Assembly: GCA_018398815.1 (NCBI GenBank)
Contig: CM031595.1
Coordinates: forward strand, 139,970,170-140,034,169
DNA length: 64,000 nucleotides
Origin: Conus ventricosus
Taxonomy: Eukaryota; Mollusca; Gastropoda; Neogastropoda; Conidae
Reading direction: 5' to 3'
Part shown: positions 44,421 through 56,899 of the stretch, one piece after another
How the letters are laid out: every line of letters starts with the position of its first letter
Numbering within the stretch: the first letter of the stretch is position 1
Translations under genes and position numbers: made by a program
Notes under the pieces: model-generated
What the model was told of the DNA's origin: nothing
Seen by the model: the letters and a program-made list of their open reading frames with translations, nothing else
The model's database searches: none

Positions 44421-45574
44421 TGCTCCAGCCGCGGTCAGGCATTCCACACGGCAATCCAAACGTGCTGCATCTTCACGCCTGGCTACTGTGCGGGACGCGC
44501 TGTCTGCACGAGGCGCCTCCCCAGCGGTAATCGGCCTTGTGGAACATGCCCACAGGGCAGGCACCCAAAGTGTCTATAGTGTCCACTGGAATGGCTGGCT
44601 ATCTTGGTGCTCCAGCCACGCGGTATCACCTCATTCTCCTTCTCAATGCCAATTGGCGAACTACCTAGCCTTCTGTCATCGGAGAGAAATCTTTCAGCCT
44701 CCTCTGTTAAGGTTCACAGGGCAGCTATTTCCACCACTATCCGCCAGTTAGGGGGCCCCTCCTTCGGGACGACCCTCTTCTGCGGGATCTGGTCAGAGGA
44801 GCGGCCCTACAGGAGGCCCGATGCCCCCGCCGTGTCCCGGCGTGGGATCTTTTCTTAGTCCTCTCCTCCCTCAGGCTTCCCCCTTACGAGCCCATCGGGA
44901 GTGTTCTCTGAAATTCCTTTCCTTGAAAACAGCCTTTTCTCGTTTCCCTGGCCTCGGGGAGGCGCTGCAGTGAGGTCCACGCCCTTAGTGGCCTGCCGTG
45001 GGACGTCGCTTCCGAACCGATGGCTCGATATCTCTTCGCCTCCTCCCAGACTTTTTAGCGAAAAACCAGTTGCCAGGTTCTTCTTCCCCGACCATCTCCA
45101 TTCTTCCTCTCACTTCTATTCTCGCCCCGGACGACGAAGACCGCACTCTCTGTCCGGTTCGCGCTTTGCGGGAGTATAGGAAACGCACGAAATCTTCTCG
45201 TTCCAAGCAGCGCCACCTGTTTCTCTCTTACAACGAAGGTTATAAGGAGGACATCAGGCGCTCTTCAATCTCTCGATGGCTGAGGAAGTCATTAAAGCTG
45301 CGTATGCGAGACTGAAGGGGATTTGGCTGTTTTCTCACCTAGACCTCATGAGATTAGGGCATGGGCGTCTTCGCTGGCAGTAGCTCATAATGCCAGCATT
45401 CAGGGTGTGTTAGATGCCGCATATTGGCGGTCCCCTGGCACCTTCATCCAGTTCTACCTGCGCGACGTTTCCCGTCTGCGTGATGATGGGTCTAGGGGCA
45501 TCGCATCAGCTGTGGTGGCGCAACATTCCATCTCCGCCACACGATCCGGCCCTTCTTGCTCCTCCAGGCGGTAA
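44420..45574 (+). pseudogene. DIRS-B tyrosine recombinase
   Basis: The N-terminal core-binding part has HWNGWLSWCSSHAVSPHSPS. The first catalytic Arg is in the ASGRRCSEVHAL segment encoded near 44950-44990. The C-terminal part has PHEIRAWASSLAVAHN (H-x-x-R) and FIQFYLRDVSRL with the Tyr nucleophile. The R, HxxR and Y set is complete across frames. It catalyses integration of the circular DNA intermediate in this class. Confidence 0.88.
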
Positions 45575-45607
45575 CCAGGTGAGCCCTCCTTCCAGGTAGT
45601 GCGACTC

Positions 45608-45700
45608 TGCATTAGTGAGCCACGGTATAGTATGTGTAATTAAAAGGAAATTTTCATTCTAAAATTACGTTTAATCTAACATACTTACCGTGGCTCACGC
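45608..45700 (+). repeat. DIRS-B internal complementary region
   Basis: The first half (GCATTAGTGAGCCACGGTAT to TATGTGTAATT) complements 40320-40352. The second half (AGGAAATTTTCATTC to CTTACCGTGGCTCAC) complements 45889-45941. The region is also able to fold on itself through GTGAGCCACGGTA and TACCGTGGCTCAC. Confidence 0.9.
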
Positions 45701-45766
45701 AGAGACCCTCCCTACCTCCCCGCCTTCCTGGTTCCATCAGGAGTTCTCAGTCAGGTTTTAATATAC

Positions 45767-45889
45767 CTCGAAAAGAGGACTGTTTTGAGCATGCGTGAGG
45801 CACGAGGCCCTTTCAGGGGTTTTGTTGTCCGTACGGACTTTATTGTATACGAGGCAGGGATAGCAAATTGCTGCCGCTTATTGCATTAG
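45767..45889 (+). repeat. DIRS-B right terminal inverted repeat
   Basis: CTCGAAAAGAGGACTG to GCAAATTGCTGCCGCTTATT is the inverted copy of the left repeat. Confidence 0.9.
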
Positions 45890-46146
45890 TGAGCCACGGT
45901 AAGTATGTTAGATTAAACGTAATTTTAGAATGAAAATTTCCTATCGGCAAGTGAAACGTCTTGAAAAACAAGAAAGTAGCAACACATTGAGATCTAATCA
46001 TTGAGCAAAAAAAATAGTATGATGATGAATATTTTGCGCAAAAAGGCATCAAACCAGTTCACAAAATAAGGTTTGAGCTGGATCCTTGAGGGAAGAGGAC
46101 GAGAGGGTGCCCCAAGGACAATTACTGGTGCAGTCTGATGAGACTG

Positions 46147-46191
<45 letters not shown>

Positions 46192-46432
46192 GAACAATTA
46201 AGTAGTGAGGGAAACAAGTGCAGGCTGACAATTCTTCAGTCGTTATAGTAATGACTTGGCAAAGATTTGAACTTTAATTTTTAAAAAAAAAAAAAAAATT
46301 GAAGATGAAGAAAATGCGGGAATGTATTATAAATATGAAAATCCCTTCACTAGCTGCCTGAGGGAACATTGTAATCCCTCTCAAAGGCACATATATTAGT
46401 ATTGCCTGCTCCTAGGCCTTTAGTCCGCTGGA

Positions 46433-46433
<1 letters not shown>

Positions 46434-46486
<53 letters not shown>
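46434..46486. repeat. (GT)n microsatellite
   Basis: About 26 GT units. In copy 1 (about 11803) it is reduced to a few units, one of several repeat length differences. Another run is at 46148-46191. Confidence 0.88.
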
Positions 46487-46489
<3 letters not shown>

Positions 46490-46630
46490 AAAATATATTC
46501 ATAAAGTGATAAGTTTATAATGCCCTGAGTTTCGTTGTCAAAATGGCATCTGTTTCAGATGTTGTAGTCCACTTAAAAGGAAAAAAAGAAAGTGCTTTAC
46601 TCCTGACCTTTTCTCCTGACCTTTTCTCAG

Positions 46631-46874
46631 GTGGTGGAAGAGCACTATGAAAGCAGCAGCAAGCTGCGTGTGGTCAACACCCAGGCGGCCATGATGCTGC
46701 TGCAGTGGCTTCCTGACATCCAGTCCCATGAGCTGCAGGTGTGGCTGGCAGAACATCTGACCAGTCTGTGCACGCATGGCCACCGCAGTCGCATGAGCTG
46801 CTGCATGGCGGGCATGATTCCTCACATTATCACTGTGCTGGGCCGCCAGAAACAGATCGACTACAAGGCTGTCG
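46631..46874 (+). CDS. NBEAL: NBEAL exon K, copy 2
   Basis: 81 codons plus one base, fully open. It reads VVEEHYESSSKLRVVNTQAA, later VWLAEHLTSLCTHGHRSRMS and PHIITVLGRQKQIDYKAV. It joins exon J in phase 0 and exon L in phase 1. Family-typical armadillo-like sequence just before the ConA-like domain. Confidence 0.93.
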
Positions 46875-47335
46875 GTGAGTGAGTGGAGTGACCTGTGCAT
46901 GTGTTATCTGTTTATACTTGCGTGCTTGCTCATATGGCAAGTACACGAATAATTTCAAGCAAAACATACTTTTTTCAGTAAGTGTCACGATCTAACTTAA
47001 CGTGGACGTACCCTTGCCAGGTAGAAAACCCAAACACACAAAAAACACATCTTTCCACACACCTCCACAAATCCTCAGTTTTCTCTTAGTCCATTTAGCT
47101 GATCTTCCTTGCATTGACACCATATCATATATGGTGAGAGAGTTTACAATTTCATCTTTTTCTTTCCCTTGGCAAGGATGCATGCCTGCTTGCTGCCCTT
47201 CTGCATTTTGCCAAGATGGAAGCTGATAACTTGGTCTTCATATTCTTCGTCTTCAGCTCATGGTCTGTTGGGTATTAGTTTTTCATGTTAGGAGTTACCT
47301 GATTGGTTGGTTGATGTTACTGTTTGCTGTTACAG

Positions 47336-47439
47336 GTCATTTGATAGGATTGCTGGAGACTCTAGGAACACTGTCCATGGCAGCAGGGGAATTGAAACAG
47401 CTCATCAGTTTATTCAGAGTGGATGAGGAAGGAAAACAG
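47336..47439 (+). CDS. NBEAL: NBEAL exon L, copy 2
   Basis: Same length and reading as copy 1 exon 12676-12779 (HLIGLLETLGTLSMAAGELK). Splice sites GCTGTTACAG and CAG/GTGATT. Confidence 0.9.
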
Positions 47440-47697
47440 GTGATTCTTCACTCTGTATGCTTGTGTGTGTGTGATGGAAAGCTCTGAATATGAGAGAAAC
47501 AGCAATATGCATATTTGTATACATTTGTGTGTGTGCATTCATGCACAATGGAAGTCAGTTGAATCAAAGTCAGTAGCACTGTAAGCTTGTTATGCTGAAG
47601 TAAATATCTTTTGCAGGAAAGTCTTTTGTTTTGTTATGACAAAGATTTCTCTGTGTGAATTTTTGGCTGCTCTCCCCTGGGAGAGAGAGAGAGAGAG

Positions 47698-47732
<35 letters not shown>
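47698..47732. repeat. (GA)n/(GT)n microsatellite
   Basis: A short GA run directly followed by GT. The copy 1 equivalent at 13021-13071 has fewer GA and more GT units. Confidence 0.85.
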
Positions 47733-47735
<3 letters not shown>

Positions 47736-48015
47736 CCTTGTTTGTCTCTTGGTATAACGTCCTTGGTATTGTCTTCTGGGTGTGTATCCATGTTTGTGTG
47801 TCTTTGTGGGTGTGCGTCCTTGTTTGTTTGTCTGGTAGATATATGTCCCCTTTGTCTGTGATCCTCAGCTACAATTATGATGTGTATGGCCTTGTGATCC
47901 TGTACATTAATGAATAATGTTTAATATTAGAATTTCTTAGTTTTTATGTTTATAGTAAGTGTAAATCCTAATTAGACAGTGTAAATCCTTATCAGAAAGT
48001 CGTCTTTGATAACAG

Positions 48016-48117
48016 ATGCCATACACTACCCGTCTGATGCGAGCCATATCCACCATGGCAAGGCGAGAGGGGAAGGAGACTGCATTGAATTTCTTTGATC
48101 TGCAGAATCCAATGGAT
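48016..48117 (+). CDS. NBEAL: NBEAL exon M, copy 2
   Basis: 34 codons, phase 0 at both ends: MPYTTRLMRAISTMARREGK, then ALNFFDLQNPMD before GTGAGT. It is intact. Confidence 0.9.
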
Positions 48118-48722
48118 GTGAGTTGCTGTCTAGTCTGCTGAATGGTTCAGACTGATGCTGAATCTCTTGCTGTTGTCGTTCAATGGGTTGTCGTTGATGC
48201 ATGCTCTCTCGCTCTCTGCTCTCTATGGCTCTTTTTCTCTCTCAAATATTTGGCTGTATGCCACTGAGACCTTCTGTCTTACTTGTAATCTCTTTCATGT
48301 CATCTGTCTGTCAGTCTCCTTGGCTTGCCTGTCTCTTTCTCTTTCTGTCTCTCTGTCTGTTTTCTTACTCCACTCTTTCTCACTGGCCATTTCAGTTGTA
48401 CATCTTGTCTGGTTTTTCTTATCCAACATGAGGCGTAATATTGATGAGGAAAAGGAGAAAACCGATTTGTTTTGAAGTGAGGTGAGGATGTCTCACTCAA
48501 GGGAGACCATTCATGTATTCCTGTAGGTTGAGTAGAGTCGGCTCCACACTCTCCACATGACTTGGGGTGGGGTGGGGGATTCCTGATATTCCACGTAGTA
48601 GGAGAAAAAGCATTTGTATGGTAAGTGTGAAGACAGTGTGGTTTATATCATGAGTTGTGTTGGTTCTGCATAGAGCAGTTTGTGCATTTAACGCTGATGG
48701 TCATGTGGCATTTCTGTGTCAG

Positions 48723-48859
48723 AGCGTCTCGCTTCCAGCCATACGCAAGTGGCCAGGTCCTGCCTTTTCATTCCATGCCTGGGTTTGTCTGGACAACGAG
48801 ATTGATCTCAGGAAGTACACACTGATGGGCCACCAGACGTTCAGACGACAACTCTACAT
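48723..48859 (+). CDS. NBEAL: NBEAL exon N, ConA-like domain, copy 2
   Basis: Same as copy 1: LPAIRKWPGPAFSFHAWVCL then KYTLMGHQTFRRQLY. Intact. The acceptor TTTCTGTGTCAG is preferred, although the frame stays open upstream. Confidence 0.92.
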
Positions 48860-49314
48860 GTATGTTGTGATGCTATAGGCAAAAAATTCTGGTATTGCAT
48901 GTTGCCTATATAGAATTTGTGACTGTGATTTCAGTTTATAGTTAATTTGCTGGTTTTGCTGTTGCTTTTCTGTCTTAAAAAATGAAATTAAGAGAATTTT
49001 TTAAGTGAGTTCACACTGGTGTTGCTAAGGGAAAAAAGTTTGTTTAATCAATGCTTCTGTGTATAATTTACTCTTTCAGTATTTTTTACTGTTCACCCAA
49101 GTTTCACAGGGCTGAAGCGTACATTATTTCTGTGTCTTTTTGTGCCATGCTCATAACTGGTTTAGCTCATGAGACATTGTGGCTTTGATACCCAGTTATT
49201 AATATACTCGGTTACATGTGATGTAGAATATGACTATTTCATGTAATTATAAGCATTATTGACCTGATAACATTGATTGAATCTCTTTTTGATGGCACTC
49301 TTTTTCCACATCAG

Positions 49315-49446
49315 ATTCAGTGATGGCTGTAACAATGGCTTGGAAGCCTTTGTGACTCCAGTTATGACCTGGTGATCGCAGTCTATAACAAGAAGGAATT
49401 CTGCACTCTGACCGTAGTCGACACACGTTTACAAGATGGACTGTGG
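49315..49446 (+). CDS. NBEAL: NBEAL exon O, ConA-like domain, copy 2 (frameshifted)
   Basis: It reads FSDGCNNGLEAFVTP, then loses one C (copy 1 has it), and resumes as YDLVIAVYNKKEFCTL and VVDTRLQDGLW. The donor is smeared to GGGGGAAGG where copy 1 has GTAAGG. Confidence 0.85.
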
Positions 49447-50320
49447 GGGAAGGCTCTACTATTTTTCAAAATGAATTTTTCAAATGATTCAGCAAGACAC
49501 CTGCCACAGAAGTTCTATATGGTATCATTAGATAGCAAGAACAGATGTGATTGTTGTTGTTTGTTCGTTTTTTTAATATATTGGCATAGAAAAATGCCTG
49601 ATGCTTAGAGTTTAAAATTTTGATAGTTGATTGTACCATCAAAGTTTCATGCCTTAACATATTAACCCCTTCGCTGCTATCATATTTTGCTAAGTCCCAT
49701 GCTAAAAATTTTTTTAGAAAAACACAAAAATCACGCCTATGCTTTTCATTTGCTTATAATTCAGAAGATATTGAACATAGCTACATAAAAGTATATATCA
49801 AATGAAAGGAAATTGAATGAAGAGTCTGTTTGTGACAATAACATAATGGAATGATATGCTAGAATGACACATGAACTCCTTGAAATGCGATACAAAAAAA
49901 TGAAAAAAATCAATCATGACGTTATTAGGTGATGCTGGAGCTCACAGCAGTTCATAGCACATTTTGTATTGACCATTTACAGTGTACAATGATCCAGGAA
50001 GCAGTGTCCAGTCACAACATAGCACAGTCTAGCCACACAAAGAATGAAAGGCGTTTATCTCCCAGTTTCTGTCACCTGTAGAATTCCGAAAAACACAAAA
50101 ATCACGCCTATGACTTTCATTTGCTTATAGTTCAGAAGATATTGAAGATAGCTACATAAAAGTTAAATCATATGAAAGGAAAATGAATGAAAAATCTGTT
50201 TGTAACAAAAATATAAATGAAATGGTATGCCGGAATGTCACATGAACTCCTTGAAACGCAATATAAAGAAATGAAGACATCAATCATGATATAATCAGAT
50301 GATGCTGACCTCACAGCAGT

Positions 50321-50850
50321 TTATAGCAAACTTTGTGTTGGAGTTATACAGTGTACAAAGACCCATGAAGCAGTGTCCAGCCACACCACACCACAGCCTA
50401 GCCACACAAAGAACGAAAGGTGTGTAGATCTCCCAGTTTCTATCGCCAGTAGAAACACTGAGTGTGATAGTTCCAGAAGCAGTCTTCCAAACACAATCCT
50501 GGTTTGCTGGGGCATTTGGGGCAGTAATACCTGGTGTCTTTCCTCTGCCCTTTCTTCCAGCAGACACGGCACCTCTTTGATGGCCGTGCATTATGCTGGG
50601 TAGGGGCAGCACACCGATGAAGTGTCGAGCACACAACCTGACAGCATGGTCGTCCTCAGCATTAGCTGGATCTTTGTCGCCAAAAATCATCTCATCATGG
50701 CTTCTTTCTGGACGTCAAGGAAGAAGCTGCTGTGACCATCCTTCCTGAACACAATGTGTTCATTCTGCATCCAGCACCAGCAGGTCCAGCAACAGGCCCA
50801 GCACCAGCAGGTCCAGGCTGAACATCATCTCCATGCTGCATCAGCCTAGC
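50321..50850 (-). pseudogene. piggyBac transposase C-terminal remnant, copy 2
   Basis: The Cys-rich tail is readable as KRCRVCWKKGQRKDTRYYCP, then PGLCLEDCFWNYHTQC, in one frame here. The N-terminal remnant is at 51768-51990. The catalytic core is missing. Confidence 0.8.
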
Positions 50851-50915
50851 TGTAACACATTGAAAGCAAGAGTTCAATTTTCTACAGAAATATTTCATGA
50901 AATAAAAAGAAAATG

Positions 50916-50917
50916 TA

Positions 50918-50977
<60 letters not shown>

Positions 50978-50978
50978 G

Positions 50979-51031
<53 letters not shown>
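50916..51031. repeat. (CA)n microsatellite inside the piggyBac, copy 2
   Basis: Two long CA runs are separated by TATGAA. Another run is at 51361-51424. Confidence 0.9.
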
Positions 51032-51034
<3 letters not shown>

Positions 51035-51373
51035 GTAAACAAGCCACACCCCCTTCTGTTAGTCCATTAAAACTCAAATAAACAGCATACAAAATCACTT
51101 CAAAATGATAACATTTTTTTGTATCTACTCTTGCTTTCATTTTTATGAAAATATTCACAAACACATACACACTATAAGCGAACAAACATACACAAACTGA
51201 AATTGGGTCATTAGCATGCCACGCCCCCTTTCATTTTCATCAAGCAAACGCTGCAAACAATCCAATGAGTTATGCTTCTGAACAAGTAACTTCACTGCAA
51301 CATTGTTTAGATCAGTGTTATTTATCACTGTGTGCTTTCTGTTTTCTAGAAAAAGTATCAACACACACACACA

Positions 51374-51427
<54 letters not shown>

Positions 51428-53071
51428 ACCCACGCACACACACACATTTCCCCCTACTCCACCCTGCCCCTCATACGAACACACACAGGCCATAGGGAAG
51501 AGTTGGGCACACATCGGAAAGAAACATTTGTAAACCACAAGCAAACCAAACACACGCAGCGTGACTGAGAGCGAGCGAGCGAGCGACTGACACACGAGCC
51601 CAACGCCTTGAAAGTCGGTAAAGCACACTGGTCATTGATGACCGGCTCGCTCGCTGACGCGGCCCCGATCAGCGGTACAGACATACAATACACACGCTTG
51701 GTTGTTCTATTCATAATTATACTGAGAAGAAAAACAACACCATTATGTTATAAAATTGAATGAATCTCTCAAATACACTCACCTGCGTCTTGAATTATTG
51801 GATCTCCATGCTCTGAGTCTGACTCAGACGACGAGTCACTCAAAGCTTCTTCCACTTCCAGATCAAACTCTGGGTCGTTAGCATCAACTTCACGAAGTTC
51901 GATGCCAGCTGGATCAAAATCTTCATCTCCACTATCTTCATCTCGGTAAATTTCGTAAATAACCTCTGCAACTGTGTAGCTTCGTCGTGGCCAGCCATGG
52001 CTTCGAATACTGAAAGTAGGACTTCACAGTACCTTGCTTATCGATCGTCATAAATTATGTAAATGAACCAATTACCTTGAACAAATGGTACACCAAAAGC
52101 AAAGAGTGGTCAAGGGAGCTTATCAAATCATAAATAGAGGGATTTTCGGCAATGCTGGACGAAACAGAAAGAGTGTTGAATCATGACGGACAATGTTCGT
52201 CAACAGCGCATTGCAGGCGGCACTTTTCATGACGGACGCTGTACGTCAACAGCGCAGTGAAGAGGTTAAGAACATTGTCTAATGATCACCGTATTATGGG
52301 CATTTCATTACTTATCATATGACGTCAGCTTACTTTCCACATGTAATATTTACCGTCAGATTACTTTAACCTCAGCGCAGACTATTTCTGAGTTTGTATT
52401 ACATAATTTATTAAGGTAAGATTAAGTGCTGCATGATATTTGTTTGCATGCCGCATTTTGTTTTGTGTATGTACACTTTTTGAGATGGCAGCGTATTGAT
52501 TGTGTGGTGGTAGTTACTTGACTAGTTGTAGTTCTAATGCATTTCCTCATGTAGGCATTTCTTTTTGCTAGAAAGTTGTTCTTTCGCTGTTAATGAGATA
52601 TAAAGCATTTTGATTCAGTCAAATAGAATTTTCCCCTTTCTTTCTTTCTGCGTACGCAGGCTGATACTCCTGCGGACACTGCCTGTAAGACAGGGTGGGT
52701 TTTGTGTGTATGACCGTTTTTTATCTCGCCGTTAGGCAGCCATGCTCCATCTTCGGGGAGCCCAATAGTATGATATCTGGAAGGAAAGAACAGGAAGAAC
52801 ATAGTCTTTTTGGGAACAGGATAATTCTTAGTTTGAAGACTAAGTATAGGAGTGAATGGGTCATTTTGTTTAAAGAACGTCCAGGCCCTCCTCTCCAGGC
52901 TTCTCATCAATTTCTGTGAAATCCAATTTTGGACTCTCTCAGTTGTCATCTGATTGTCTCCCCTGTCACCTTTTCATTGTTTTTTTGTTTTTTGTTTTTT
53001 CCAGGCAGTGTGCTAGTGGCAGTTGTGCAGTAGCAATAGCATTCGTAGGAAAGGGTGGTGTGGGTGTTCAG

Positions 53072-53188
53072 CATTCAGTGGGGTGGTACATACGGGCGCC
53101 CGCGTCCCTTCACCCAGAGTCAGGTCATAGTGTACATGGATGGCCGACAGAAGTCCACTACCCCGTTCAAGTTCCAAGTCTCACTGAG
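53072..53188 (+). CDS. NBEAL: NBEAL exon P, ConA-like domain, copy 2 (frameshifted)
   Basis: This is the equivalent of 18392-18512, with single-base losses (GGGG for GGGGG, GCGCCCGCG for GCGCTCGGCG, TTCC for TTCCC). It ends CTCACTGAG before GG(T)T, supporting Thr-Glu as the last codons. Confidence 0.8.
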
Positions 53189-54059
53189 GGTTGGCGTGTT
53201 GCTTTGTGAACTGATGTGAAGATTTCATGTTTTGATTCTGTGCTTCTGCCACGTATTCGGCTTTAAATTTGCTTGGTGTAAAGAACATGGACTTGTGAAA
53301 TTGCCATGATTTCTGTATAGATATAGATAGAAAAGATATGTATGTATGTATTTGTATGCAAAATAAATTTTTATCATTAGCATTTTTCACATGATTTGTA
53401 AGCGGGGAGTACAGTATGAACCAGAAAATTGTCTGTTTCAAGATCAGGTTAGTCAGCAGTCAGCCATGCAATAAACAGTTGACCCCGATCAGGTCAGGCT
53501 GATCTCATTGGTGTTATGACAGGAAGGCAGAGGACCAGGTTTTTGTCCAGTGAAATGTGGGGAATTTGAAAATTTAAAAATTTTGAACTGATTTCTATCT
53601 GTAAAGGGATGAAAGAAAAAACTTTTTTACATTTCTTCATAAAATTAAAAAATTTAAACTAGACCTACGCTAGGAGGTTGCAGTTTAATTGAAATTATTA
53701 CGAGCCTATTGTGGAGGAAGGGAAGTTACGTTGAGTATTGGGCGCGCACAGCGTTGCAGGCAAATTTCAGAGCTGTAGGGCCCACTAGACTTACGCCTTT
53801 AGGGAGGGACAGTAAAATTGATTATTTACTACGAACACTAATTGGGAGGGACGTAACTTCTCCTTCCTCCACAATAGGCTCGTAAAAATTTCAATTAAAC
53901 TGCAACCTCCTAGCGTAGGTCTAGTTTAATTTTCTAATTATCACTCGCCTATTGCCCCCGGAAGGGAAGCTACGTTGAGATTTTTGAAAAAGTAAGGATC
54001 GTGGCCAATAAACATCACAGGCCAGAATGAATGCCCACACATTTATTCACAATGATCCT

Positions 54060-55050
54060 TCTTTCATTTTCATTACTGTTCACATAGCCATCAAGTACCT
54101 TCGGGCTGAAAGGGCACTGTTCTGTCTCTTATAGTATTTACAAAAATGTCTTTTCATTTGTCCAGCCCGCTGCTTTCAATATTGTTTTCAATGAAACTCC
54201 ACCCCTGGGGCGGCTGCACTCCCAGCTTGCAGCCCTGGTGGAGTGTGCGTGTACTGGTTAGTGTCAATGCCTGAGTGCGCTAGCACCTCTTTCACCCATC
54301 ACGCGAATGTCTGCTTACCCACAGGTGCGTGAGGTTTGGTGTGACTGATAAATTAACTGCTGTTGGTGACTGCCTCTGAGATCCTTAGTTGTGTCAATTA
54401 CTGCTTCAAGTGTTTCACTGGACACAGATTTTCTTCTGTTGCCAATTGCCCTAATCTCTGCTGGTTCCCTGTTATTTTTGTTACCCTGGCTTTGTTTTTT
54501 CAATACCATGAAAATTGAAAACACAACTTTTACAGTCAAACATCTTTACATCACTTGTTTTCAAGGTATAAAGCATGACCTCTTTGTCCTGTAACTAAAG
54601 CTAACAACATGCAAGTTTCAATTCATTTCTTTCAAAGTCAACTATTGATGGGGAAGCAGTCTAAATAACTAAGTACAGTATTTACATCCCAAGTGTGCTT
54701 GTATTTGGGTAGGGAAGGCCTATGTTCAAATGTTCCTTTCAAAAGGGTTTGCAAATAACTGGATTGACTGCCCACTGAAAACCCATTCACAAATGGCAGA
54801 TAAGCGGACAAAGCGCAGCGCGCCGAGTTTATAGCACTGGGGGCTTGCTCCAGCACTAAAAGTTTCGGCAAGAAAGTTTGCTGCCTGCACAATGTCCGGC
54901 ACATCATGTGGGATACTATTCTTTGCTGCGTACTGCCCCACTTGGCAATGTAGGTGTTGTACACTGCGCGTGTGTGGGGGCGCCAAGAACTGACGATAAG
55001 GGGCTGCTGCCTGGTTGGAACACCCTTCCCTCTGGTACCGCTCCCCGATA
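54060..55050 (-). pseudogene. DIRS-A tyrosine recombinase, copy 2
   Basis: Same motif regions as copy 1, with more indels. The GQRGHA region is near 54565-54590 and the KYYK region near 54125-54145. Confidence 0.75.
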
Positions 55051-55062
55051 CTTTGCATACCA

Positions 55063-55780
55063 TCAGTGAAGGCGGGGAAAAAGGGGGTGGGTTCTCCCTT
55101 GCTGGCGTGGGGGGGGAGGGATGGTGTCTCGTGTTGGTAGCAGTACTGGGTCTTGTGTCGCAGCTGTGTCAGCAGAGGCACCAGACTTGTGTTGGCCAGG
55201 GGGGCACCACACTACCCCCATCGCTCGCTCTCTCTTCCCCTTCCCCAACACTGCCGTGATCGTGCTAAAAGGGGGGAAGGCATAAAATTGAAGGTTACTC
55301 CAAGGGAGGGAAAATGCATCTAGTGCATAGGCGCTTGGGTCAGGTCTGAAAGAAACATAGCGCTGCATTTGGTTGTTCAACCTTGAGGCAAAGAGATCAT
55401 GTCCGGATTCATATGCAATTTGGGTATAAATTGCTTTGTGAAGCTCTTCTCTGTTCAGCTTCCATTCTGCATCCAGGTTAATTTTCCTTGACCCCTCATC
55501 TGCTGCTGTGTTTTCCTTACCTGGAATATAAGCAGCACTCAACCATACGTGATTGTCAATGCACCAGTTTCCTATCATCTGTGTCATCAAATTACTGAAT
55601 CGGAAGACTTGTTCCCATATGATTGATAAAATGCAACAGCAGTTGTGTTGTCTATCATGATACGGACATGTCGCCCATAAACCTGATTTAGGAAACATTT
55701 AAAAGCAAAAAATGCTGCCTTAAGTTCCAGATAGTTGATGTGAATTCTTTTTCTTCTGGTAGCCATTCTCCACCAGATTT
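55063..55780 (-). pseudogene. DIRS-A RNase H region, copy 2
   Basis: It includes AAYIPGKENTAADEGSRKIN and DLFASRLNNQMQRYVSFRPD in one frame, more continuous than copy 1. Confidence 0.8.
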
Positions 55781-56125
55781 TGACTGTTCACATGCACAAC
55801 CCCATCCAGTTTTTGATGCATCCCAGGCAGGGTGACATCAGGCTCTGTTTGGTGAATAACATTATAAGCAGTCTCAATGTTGTTGATCCACCAATTTAGT
55901 TCTCTTTTGGCAAGAGGGGACAATGTCATGGTCTGTCAAAATTCCCTGCATACAGCAACAGTGCTGTCTTTTTCTCTTTCTCCAGCTGTCTATAATGAAG
56001 TGCCCCTACATCACCGCTGGAAAGGAAGCCACTATCTTTCCAATCACTCTCGCCCCCCATCCCTGATATCACTGTATCTTTCTTGACAGCTGACAGGGCA
56101 AATCGAAACCATGTCTGCTACTCTC

Positions 56126-56850
56126 TCAGGTGTTAGAGTTACTGTCCCTTGACTCGGAGTCAATGATGACTCCCAGATACTGAATGCGACGAGTGGGTTC
56201 TAGTACTGAATTTTTGGGATGGATGGATAAATCCCAAGACCTTAGAAGTTTCACTGTGTTAAATACATTAGAGGCACATGACATTCTCATCTCTGCAAAC
56301 AAAAGTGAATCATCCAAAAATACTGAGGAAAGATGATCTTCCCCTCTCAAAGGGGGCAAACACAGGGTTTTAACAGCTTGGTGAATTTACGTGGGGCAAG
56401 TGCCAGCCCATTAGGCAGATAGTTAAACTGCCAAAGCTGGGCATCCACTCAAATCTGAGAAATCTTTTGTGTTCCTCTTTGACTGATACTGAGTAGTATG
56501 CATCCTTCAAGTCAACTGAAGCCATGAAGCGTTTGGAGTCACTAGTTTTAGAGCAGTATGCAAGGTTTCCATTTTGAAGTGATAATAAACGATATCTTCG
56601 TTTAGTTTCTTTAAGTTCAGAATCATTCTATGAGTTCCATCTTTCTTCGGAAGAAAAAAAAACCCGGTGACACAAACTGCTCTGCTTCAGCCTGACACTT
56701 TGAAATCACACCTTTTGCAAAGTTTCTGTATTTCTTTGTCAATAACTTTCTTTTCTAATGCATTTAACTCAGGCTGGAAAGTGTTAAACCTGTCTGATTT
56801 GGCCAATATCACAATCAAATTGAAGGTCACCGCCTTGTACTGTTTTTAAA
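56126..56850 (-). pseudogene. DIRS-A reverse transcriptase, copy 2
   Basis: The catalytic FLDD box is readable in EDHLSSVFLDDSLLFAEMRM, followed by STPRRIQYLG-like sequence (TRRIQYLGVIIDSES). The palm Asp region lies upstream near 56500-56540 in another frame. Confidence 0.82.
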
Positions 56851-56899
56851 ATTTCAGGGTCTTTTGTCAAATTTTTCCATCTATCAACAATGTGTAAAG

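Larger units (their letters stand above)
40317..45941 (+). mobile_element. DIRS-B: nearly complete DIRS1-type retrotransposon, only in copy 2
   Basis: 5.6 kb and GC-rich in an AT-rich intron. The left inverted repeat at 40348-40465 matches the complement of the right one at 45767-45889 (shared core GTCCGTACGGAC). The internal complementary region at 45608-45700 matches the complements of both outermost ends. The order is gag-like, reverse transcriptase, RNase H, tyrosine recombinase. Copy 1 has the empty site. No target duplication is seen. All motifs are present but spread over several frames, from consensus indels or decay. Confidence 0.92.
49662..52269 (-). mobile_element. Internally deleted piggyBac element, copy 2
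   Basis: TTAA lies at 49662-49665 and 52266-52269, with the same inverted ends, duplicated segment of about 371 bp (49717-50088, 50089-50455), CA tracts and retained transposase termini as copy 1. Differences between the copies are small indels and CA length. Confidence 0.85.
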
